A program made the translations under genes and the position numbers. From the NCBI GenBank assembly GCA_947174975.1, contig CAMWLA010000059.1:1-7654 (forward strand): a stretch of DNA of 7,654 bases, read 5' to 3'. Of the stretch, positions 1 through 6,200 are shown one piece after another; the first letter of the stretch is position 1, and each line of letters begins with the position of its first letter. The notes beneath the pieces are model-generated. The model did not search any database. It saw nothing but the letters and a program-made list of their open reading frames with translations, and was not told the origin of the DNA. Origin of the DNA: an uncultured Clostridia bacterium (lineage in GTDB: Bacteria > Bacillota > Clostridia > Christensenellales > Borkfalkiaceae).

Positions 1-103
1 GCTTATGTGCGTTATCGCCACTCCCGCCGAGGCAGCCAGCAAACGGAAAAACGCTTAAAAGGGCAAGCGCGGCGGCTGAAATTTTAAATAATATTTTTTT
101 CAT
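1..103 (-). CDS. Lipoprotein N-terminus (partial), candidate nucleoside ABC transporter substrate-binding protein
   Basis: An ATG at 101-103 opens a frame that runs off the left edge after 34 complete codons. The visible peptide is a typical lipoprotein signal: MKK, a hydrophobic stretch (KISAAALALLSVFPFAGC) and a lipobox FAGC with the lipidated cysteine at residue 24, followed by a Gly/Ser/Asn/Asp-rich linker (LGGSGDN). This predicts export and anchoring to the outer face of the membrane. Its start lies one base after the cdd stop (TGATATG) and has no good Shine-Dalgarno sequence of its own, so translation is probably coupled to cdd. In Bacillota, nucleoside catabolism genes often sit beside ABC importers with a BMP-family (PnrA-like) nucleoside-binding lipoprotein, and the position fits that. 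The diagnostic part of the protein is outside the window, so the transport role is inference only; the lipoprotein signal is seen directly. Confidence 0.8.
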   Translation of the reverse strand, partial: MKKILFKISAAALALLSVFPFAGCLGGSGDNAHK

Positions 104-104
104 A

Positions 105-512
105 TCAGTTTAAGTCTTTATTCGTAAGCGAAAAAGGCAACAAGTCGCCGAGCTTATAGATTTCGAACTTTTCTTCGTTGCCGAGAACGATTTTGAAATC
201 GTTTCCGCAGAACTCGGAAATCACTTGTCTGCAAACTCCGCAAGGCGCGCAGAAATCTGCCGTTTCGCCCTCTTTGCCGCCGATTATCGCAAGCGCTTCG
301 AATTCGCGCTCGCCCTCCGATACGGCTTTGAAAATTGCCGTGCGCTCGGCACAGTTTGTTGCCGAATAGCCCGCATTTTCGATATTACAGCCGGTAAACA
401 CCTTTCCGCTTTTAGTAAGCAGCGCCGCACCCACACGGAAATGCGAATAGGGCGAATATGATTTTTCACGCGCTTTTTGCGCTTGAACCATTAAAGCTTT
501 ATAATCTATCAT
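105..512 (-). CDS. cdd: Cytidine deaminase (small tetrameric type)
   Basis: Hydrolytic deamination of cytidine and deoxycytidine to uridine and deoxyuridine in the cytoplasm, feeding pyrimidine salvage or breakdown. The 135-residue length matches the short homotetrameric zinc-dependent class. The zinc ligands are Cys54 in NCAERTAI and Cys91 and Cys94 in PCGVCRQ; Glu56 is the proton-shuttling glutamate. Asn43 and Glu45 in GCNIENAG correspond to the ribose-binding pair of the family, and the N-terminal SPYSHFRVGAAL block is also characteristic. The start ATG overlaps the deoB stop as ATGA (509-512), so the two are probably translationally coupled; only a weak G-rich sequence (524-527) precedes it. 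No key residue is missing. Confidence 0.97.
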   Translation of the reverse strand: MIDYKALMVQAQKAREKSYSPYSHFRVGAALLTKSGKVFTGCNIENAGYSATNCAERTAIFKAVSEGEREFEALAIIGGKEGETADFCAPCGVCRQVISEFCGNDFKIVLGNEEKFEIYKLGDLLPFSLTNKDLN

Positions 513-1672
513 TTTTTAACCAACCCCAAGAAGCTTTCGCCGCGCGTCTTACCTTGCGCAACGCCGAAATATTCCAAAACGGTTGCGCTTATGTCGGAGA
601 AGCTTGCACGCGTGCCTAAATTTACGCCGCTTTTGATGCAGTTTCCGTAGATAAGCATCGGCGTGTATTCGCGCGAATGGTCGGTAGACGGAGTTGCGGG
701 GTCACAGCCGTGATCGGCGGTAATCAGCAAAACGTCGTCCTCCCTCATATCTTTTACAAAATCTTTCAAGAAGTTATCGAACTCTGTTGCAGCCGCAGCG
801 TAACCGGGAACGTCGTTTCTGTGACCGTATTTCATATCGAAATCGACGAGGTTAACGAAACACAGTCCATTAAAATCGCGCTTCTGAATTTCTTTCGTTA
901 CTTGCATTCCGTGGGTATTCGAAGTCGTGCGGTTGCTCTCGGAAACTCCGCTGCCCGCAAAAATATCGTAAATTTTACCTACGGAAATGGTATCATAGCC
1001 CGCATCCCTTAAAACGTTTAACATAGTGTCCGCGGGGGGCAGAAGCGAAAAATCGTGTCTGTTCGAAGTTCTTGCATAAGGGTACTCGCCGTTGAACGGG
1101 CGGGCGATTACTCTTCCCACTCCGTGCTTTCCTACAAGCATTTTACGCGCGATTTCGCAATATTCGTAAAGTTTTTCAACGGGAACGACGTCCTCGTGTG
1201 CGGCAATCTGGAACACGCTGTCCGCCGAGGTGTAGACTATTAAAGCACCCGTTTCAACGTGCTCTTTGCCGTAATCTTTAATAACTTCGGTTCCCGAATA
1301 GGGCTTATTGCAGATTACCCGTCTTCCCGTCTTTTTCTCGAATTCTTTAATTACTTCGGGCGGGAAACCGTCGGGATAGGTCGGCAGAGGTTCGGGTGAA
1401 ATAATTCCCGCAATCTCCCAGTGACCTATCGTTGTGTCCTTACCCATAGACTTTTCGCTCATTCTTGCGTAGCTTGCCAAAGGCGCGTCTACCCCGCCGC
1501 CTACGCCTTCGATATTGAAAAGTCCCATTTTTTTGAGTTCGGGGCAATTAAAATTGGGGTGATTTCGTATCGCCCCCAAAGTATTGCTGCCCTCGTCATG
1601 CCATTTATACGCGTCGGGAAGTTCGCCGACGCCGAAGCTGTCAAGTACTATAAGAAAAAATCTCTTTGCCAT
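509..1672 (-). CDS. deoB: Phosphopentomutase
   Basis: Interconverts ribose-1-phosphate or deoxyribose-1-phosphate with the 5-phosphates, linking nucleoside phosphorolysis to central metabolism. It is a cytoplasmic alkaline-phosphatase-superfamily enzyme with two Mn ions, and 387 residues is the normal family length. The N-terminal IVLDSFGVGELPDA contains metal ligand Asp11, and KDTTIGHWE (from Lys78) carries the phosphorylated threonine, most likely Thr80. The other ligands are Asp279 and His284 in VDFDMKYGHR, Asp320 and His321 in TADHG, and His332 in DHSREYTP. Their spacing matches the Bacillus cereus enzyme as I recall it. The cap domain lies between the two core halves, roughly residues 95-215. 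The gene starts 3 bases after deoD, with a GGAG (1684-1687) inside the deoD end as ribosome binding site, and ends in an ATGA overlap with cdd. Confidence 0.98.
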   Translation of the reverse strand: MAKRFFLIVLDSFGVGELPDAYKWHDEGSNTLGAIRNHPNFNCPELKKMGLFNIEGVGGGVDAPLASYARMSEKSMGKDTTIGHWEIAGIISPEPLPTYPDGFPPEVIKEFEKKTGRRVICNKPYSGTEVIKDYGKEHVETGALIVYTSADSVFQIAAHEDVVPVEKLYEYCEIARKMLVGKHGVGRVIARPFNGEYPYARTSNRHDFSLLPPADTMLNVLRDAGYDTISVGKIYDIFAGSGVSESNRTTSNTHGMQVTKEIQKRDFNGLCFVNLVDFDMKYGHRNDVPGYAAAATEFDNFLKDFVKDMREDDVLLITADHGCDPATPSTDHSREYTPMLIYGNCIKSGVNLGTRASFSDISATVLEYFGVAQGKTRGESFLGLVKK

Positions 1673-1675
1673 AAT

Positions 1676-2404
1676 TTACGCAAGCTCCAAAGCAATTTTC
1701 ATCATCGCTGTAAACGAATTCTGCCTCTCTTCCGCCGTCGTGTTTTCTTCGGGGTGAATAAAGCTGTCGCTTACGGTGCAGATACAAAGCGCCTTTTTGC
1801 CTAAACGCGCCGCGTTGCAGTAGAGCGCCGCGCTCTCCATTTCAACGCCGAGAACGCCCATTTTCGCCCATTGCATACCGCTGTTCATATCGTCGTAGAA
1901 CATATCCGACGAGAAAATATTTCCGACCTTGTAATTAACCTTTGCTTCCTCGCAGAGCTCCGCCGCACGGCGTATTAAACCGAAATCCGCAATCGGGCAG
2001 AATGTTCCGGGAAGATTATACTGCATTGCGTAATTGCCGTTGGTGCAAGCGCCTTGCGCGATTATGATATCGCGGACGTGCAAGTCCTTATCGAAAGAAC
2101 CGCAAGAGCCTATGCGGATAATTTTTTCAACACCGTAGAATGCAAAAAGCTCGTATGAGTAGATGCCGATCGACGGCTGACCCATACCCGAAGCCATAAC
2201 GGAAACGCGCTTGCCTTTGTACGTGCCGGTATATCCGTTTACGCCGCGGACGTTGTTAACTAAAACCGCGTTTTCAAGAAAATTTTCGGCAATGAATTTT
2301 GCCCTTAAAGGGTCGCCGGGCATAAGCACGGTTTCGGCGAAATCGCCGTATTTTGCCGTAATGTGCGGTGTGGGAACGTTAGGGTGCTTAGTATCCTTAC
2401 TCAT
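1676..2404 (-). CDS. deoD: Purine nucleoside phosphorylase, DeoD (hexameric) type
   Basis: Phosphorolysis of purine ribo- and deoxyribonucleosides to free base plus (deoxy)ribose-1-phosphate, which DeoB then takes. The 242 residues resemble E. coli DeoD nearly throughout: PTPHITA (His14), VLMPGDPLRAK (Gly30, Arg34), NNVRG (Arg53), IRIGSCG (Arg97), GVEME (Glu188, Met189, Glu190, ribose binding) and VSDSF with catalytic Asp213. Arg227 in AEERQ is the partner of the catalytic Asp. These residues mark the hexameric class that accepts both 6-oxo and 6-amino purines, rather than the trimeric PunA class. About ten extra residues precede the conserved TPHI block; the strong AGGAGG at 2415-2420 supports the ATG at 2402-2404, and no other ATG occurs before residue 28. 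The start overlaps the deoC stop (ATGA). Confidence 0.97.
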   Translation of the reverse strand: MSKDTKHPNVPTPHITAKYGDFAETVLMPGDPLRAKFIAENFLENAVLVNNVRGVNGYTGTYKGKRVSVMASGMGQPSIGIYSYELFAFYGVEKIIRIGSCGSFDKDLHVRDIIIAQGACTNGNYAMQYNLPGTFCPIADFGLIRRAAELCEEAKVNYKVGNIFSSDMFYDDMNSGMQWAKMGVLGVEMESAALYCNAARLGKKALCICTVSDSFIHPEENTTAEERQNSFTAMMKIALELA

Positions 2405-3060
2405 AAAAGGTTTTCCTCCTTAACGATTTTTACTATACGCGAAGTGCCCAGCCTGTGAGCGCCCAAGGAAACGAAATCTTCCGCGTCCTGAACGGACGAA
2501 ATTCCGCCCGCCGCCTTGATTTTGACATCCTCGCCGACGTGCTTTGCAAAAATCTCAACATCCTCGCGCGTTGCGCCCGCCGTTGAAAAGCCCGTTGAGG
2601 TTTTGATAAAGTCAGCCTTTGCCGCGGTGACGATTTCGCACATCTTGATTTTCTCTTCCTCGGTCAAAAGGCAAGTTTCGATTATTACCTTTAAAATTTT
2701 ATCGTTGCAGACGGATTTAATCGCGGTGATTTCGTCTTGAATTTTGTCATAGAATTTAGCCTTTAAATCGCCGATGTTGATAACCATATCAACTTCGTCC
2801 GCGCCGTTTCTTATCGCGTCCGCCGCTTCGAACACCTTAACTTCCTTCGTGCAGTAACCGTTAGGGAAGCCGATAACGGTGCAGATTGCAACTCTGCCGT
2901 TAGCGTACTTTTTCGCGTCGCTTACAAAGCAAGGCGGAATACATACCGACGCCGTCTGATACTTTATGCCGTCGTCGATAACTTGCTTAATATCCGCCCA
3001 CGTTGCCGTAACGGAAAGTAAAGTGTGGTCTACCTTACCTAAAATTTCTTTAATGTCCAT
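2401..3060 (-). CDS. deoC: Deoxyribose-phosphate aldolase
   Basis: Class I aldolase that cleaves 2-deoxyribose-5-phosphate to acetaldehyde and glyceraldehyde-3-phosphate, the last step of deoxynucleoside breakdown. The protein has 219 residues, the usual size of the short bacterial type. The Schiff-base lysine is Lys153 in DFIKTSTGF. Lys182 in IKAAGGI is the second active-site lysine, Asp91 in DEVDMVINIG is the catalytic aspartate, and the N-terminal KVDHTLL block is present. It is the first gene of the operon: a consensus promoter lies about 37-65 bases upstream and an AAAGGGGA ribosome binding site sits 5 bases before the ATG. Its stop overlaps the deoD start. No residue expected for activity is missing. 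Confidence 0.98.
   Translation of the reverse strand: MDIKEILGKVDHTLLSVTATWADIKQVIDDGIKYQTASVCIPPCFVSDAKKYANGRVAICTVIGFPNGYCTKEVKVFEAADAIRNGADEVDMVINIGDLKAKFYDKIQDEITAIKSVCNDKILKVIIETCLLTEEEKIKMCEIVTAAKADFIKTSTGFSTAGATREDVEIFAKHVGEDVKIKAAGGISSVQDAEDFVSLGAHRLGTSRIVKIVKEENLL
2415..2420 (-). promoter_or_regulatory. Shine-Dalgarno of deoD
   Basis: A perfect AGGAGG on the minus strand, 10 bases before the deoD ATG and inside the 3' end of deoC. It is the strongest ribosome binding site in the operon. It fixes the deoD start and suggests that DeoD is made at a high rate even without coupling to deoC. Confidence 0.85.
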
Positions 3061-3065
3061 TTGTT

Positions 3066-3073
3066 TCCCCTTT
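3066..3073 (-). promoter_or_regulatory. Shine-Dalgarno of deoC
   Basis: AAAGGGGA on the minus strand, 5 bases before the deoC ATG. It differs from AAAGGAGG by tolerable changes and lies in a leader of about 30 bases, too short for a riboswitch. Confidence 0.75.
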
Positions 3074-3096
3074 ATTGTTTATTATGATACCAAAAT

Positions 3097-3125
3097 ATTA
3101 TAGTTCAGAATTGAATTTTTGTCAA
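3097..3125 (-). promoter_or_regulatory. Consensus sigma-70/sigma-A promoter of the deo operon
   Basis: Read on the minus strand, a perfect -35 box TTGACA (3120-3125) is followed by exactly 17 bases and a perfect -10 box TATAAT (3097-3102). Transcription should start near 3090, giving a leader of about 30 bases before the deoC ATG. The sequence upstream of the -35 is rich in A and T runs. A promoter this close to consensus would be strong if not repressed, which fits a catabolic operon held down by an inducer-sensitive repressor. Confidence 0.92.
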
Positions 3126-3126
3126 T
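3110..3126. promoter_or_regulatory. Candidate operator palindrome over the -35 region
   Basis: On the minus strand ATTGACAAAAATTCAAT forms an inverted repeat with arms ATTGA and TCAAT around a 7-base centre. It covers the -35 box and half of the spacer. Next to it TTCAATTCTGAA (3105-3116) forms a second, overlapping repeat (TTCA/TGAA). A protein bound here would block RNA polymerase. AT-rich palindromes near the promoter are known for DeoR in Bacillus, but I could not compare this one base by base with a known operator, and short AT-rich palindromes arise by chance. Confidence 0.35.
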
Positions 3127-3210
3127 GGAAAACTTAAAAATGCCTTTGCAGTGTAAAAGTGTGAAAATATGTTAAATTCGCACAGAACGGCATTTTATTG
3201 CAATTTAACG

Positions 3211-3240
3211 AAAAAAGAGACAGCTTCCGCCGTCTCTTTT
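3211..3240 (-). terminator. Intrinsic terminator of the repeat-protein gene
   Basis: Read on the minus strand, arms at 3229-3240 and 3213-3224 pair over 12 base pairs with one G-U wobble, closed by a GGAA (GNRA-type) tetraloop at 3225-3228 and followed by a six-T tract (3211-3216) that partly overlaps the stem. It starts 25 bases after the stop codon of the large gene and separates it from the deo promoter. The four A-T pairs at the base of the stem also give a T run in the other direction, so weak termination of plus-strand transcripts is possible, although no plus-strand gene is visible. Confidence 0.93.
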
Positions 3241-3265
3241 ATATCGTTTGAGTATTTAATTCACA

Positions 3266-6200
3266 TTAAATTACAAAACTTGCATTTGTAACCGCTTTTC
3301 CGTTAACGTCGACACTGTTATCGTATTTAAACGAAGACGAGAACGTGATACTTCCGCTTGATACGGTTGCCGTAATCGTTTTGCCGATAGCACCCATACT
3401 GTAGTTCTGCGAAGTTATCGTGAACGTTAAGGTGTTCGTCGACTTGTTGTATTCGGCAGTAAATCCGTATTCATAGCTGGGCCAAGTCGTAGAAGACAAT
3501 TTACCGCTAATAGCAGAATCGTCATCAAACTCGAGCTTAAGCGAGTTACCCTCGAAAGTCAAGCCCGCAAAGATACTCTTACCAAGGAACACCTTTGAAT
3601 CTACGTCAATGCCATACTTGGTAACGGTTTCGCCGTCGTAAATAGCGATATTTGATCCGGTTACAACGTACGTTTTTGTCGTGCCCGTAACTTTGCCGAG
3701 TCCGTCAAGCGTCATCTTGGTCGTACCATCGGGCAGAGTGTATTCGCCGCCAAAGCCGTCTTGTACGTAAGCGCAAGTCTGAGCGTCCTTATCTACGGTA
3801 AGGAAGTGCATCTGGTTGCCTTCAATGAAGAATAGCTTGCCGTCTACCACCGTATAGCTGTAAGGCATCGAACCAACCTTAATTTCACCGCCGCCGTCTA
3901 CGGTAATAGTCGTAGTACCCATAGTATAAGTACCCTCAAAGCCGTCAAGCCCGGTAAAGTTACCGTCTTTCTTAACAAACGTGAAAGCAGTGGTACCGGC
4001 TGTAACGTCTATCCTATTTGCATTTGTCAACTTGCTGTGCTCATTTATCGCCGCACCTGTTCCGTCTTTTGCCGTCCAAGTAACGTTGCCGTAAATTGCT
4101 CTATTGTAAATAAGCACGGTTTTGGTTGAATCATCGCTATATGTTACTAATATAAGCTTTGTACAACCCTTATCCCACGAAACACTGTAGGCTTTTGTTG
4201 CATATACATTGTTTACGGTTTTTGCATAGAACCTAATATCGTGATAAGGCTCGGTTTTATTCGTTTGCCAGTCAATGTACATTACGCCGTTTGTAGCGTC
4301 CGCCGCTCCGCGGTAACCGTCCGCAAGGACAACTTCACCCGTAGTACTGTCATAACTACTGATAGTTGTTGAATTATTAACATAACCCGACACTTTGCCG
4401 AAAGCATCAATCGTAAGATTTGACGACATGCTTTGTTCTCCGCCGGCAATAGCAGTTTCGCTCGGGTCAAGGTTTGCAGCCTTAAAGCTGCCCGCAAGCA
4501 CATGCGGAGTTACCCACTTGGAATAGAGCGTTACGTCTTCGGTAGGTTTCCAGTTTTCGGGAACCGCGTTTTCAAGCGCACTGTCAAGGAACCAGCCCGC
4601 GAACATGTGGGTTGAAGTATCTTCGGGAGTAGGAAGTGTGTAAACGACGTTGATGTTTGCGTTTGTATCGGCTGCAACCGTCGCATAGCTTCCCGCTTCA
4701 AACGTAATAGTAACTACGGGTTTTTCAACCGTATAGGTCATATTCGTCTTATCGAGAGTTACCTGATAATAAGACTTGCCGTCCGCGCTGTATACATCAA
4801 AAGTATAGCCTGCGCCTTCAGCCGCAATCTCATAGCTGCCTTCAATCGCACCGCTTACGGTATCGTGTCCGTTGACTTTGAGCGTCTTGGTCGAATCGCC
4901 GCTGAGCGTATAAGCACCTTGATATCCGTCTGCAAGAACGAGGTCATTGTTTGCCCTTACAAATGTCAGCTTATCCGCACCTATCGTAATAATAAGAGTT
5001 GCTGCGTCAGTTAAATTTGCGTGGTCGGTAATTGCAGCACCGCTTGCGTCCTCTGCCGTCCAGCTTACATTACCGTAAATATTTCTTTCGTAAATAAACG
5101 CGGTCTTGGTCGAATCATCGCTATACTTTATCTGTACGAGCTTCGTAATACCCTTGTTCCAGGCAATATTAACAGTGCTTACGCCTGAAACGCCGTTGAC
5201 CGTTTTAACGAGGAATCTTATATCGTGATAAGGTGCAGTCTGCGCACTCCACTCAATAAACATAACGCCGTTTTCGACGTCTGCCGCACCGTGAGTTGCG
5301 CTTCCGAGAATAAACGGACCGTCGTTACCGCTTACAAATGCGATATTGCCGCTAGTATAACCGGAAATATTACCCAAAGGATCAACGGCAGCCACACTCG
5401 TCAAGTTGTCTGTTTCTTTAGCTACACCCGATTCCGAAGGGTCAAGGTTTGCACCGAGATACGAGCCTAAAAGCGCATGAGGCGCCGTCCACTGAGCGTA
5501 AACGTCCATAACGGTTTCACTGATTACTGTGTCGCCCGTAACCGCTACGCCCCAGTCTCCGTCGGTGCCGTCCTTTGTGAACCAACCGACGAATGCGTCT
5601 GCGCCGTTAGCAAAGTCAACTGCGGGTACGTTATCCGAACCGATTTTGTCGTTTACGTAAGCCGCGCTGTAAACTGTGTCTGTGTGTGCGGTTGCATTCT
5701 TCGTATCGTTGTAGTGGAAAGTAACCGTTGCCGCTGCGTCCCACTTAGCGTAAATCGTAATATCTGCGGTGGGTTTCCAGTCTGCGGGAACCGCACTCGC
5801 AAACGCACTGTCAAGATACCAGCCGCGGAAGGTTTCGCTTCCGCTGCTCGTCGGGGTGGGAAGCGTGTAAACTACGTTAATATTCGCGTTAGCGTCCGCC
5901 GCTACAGTCGAGTTTGCACCTGCGTTGAAGGTAATCGTTACGACGGGCTTATCAACCGAATAAGTACCGTTCGCCTTGTTAAGCGTAATATGCAGATACT
6001 CGGTATTGCTGTTAAGGTAAACTTCGATAGTGTAACCGTCATCCTCATCCGCCAGCGTGTAAGTACCGCTTACAGTCGAATTCTTAACAAGTCCGCCTGC
6101 GCCGTCCAAAACTATGCTGTCGTCGCCGTTTGCATAAGTTCCCTGATAGCCGTCAAGGTTCTTGCAGTGCTGATCTGTGTTGAAGTCTGCGCCCTGACTT

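Noticed and set aside
1421..1804. Plus-strand open frame across the deoB-deoD junction
   Set aside because: It is antisense to two genes whose active-site residues are intact; the translation has no family features.
105..3060. Novel defence or toxin system in the left half
   Set aside because: All four complete genes carry intact active-site motifs of housekeeping nucleoside catabolism enzymes; Cdd is the small free-nucleoside type, not a nucleic-acid or nucleotide deaminase.
3061..3096. Riboswitch or attenuator in the deoC leader
   Set aside because: The predicted leader is only about 30 bases, with no stable hairpin or T tract.
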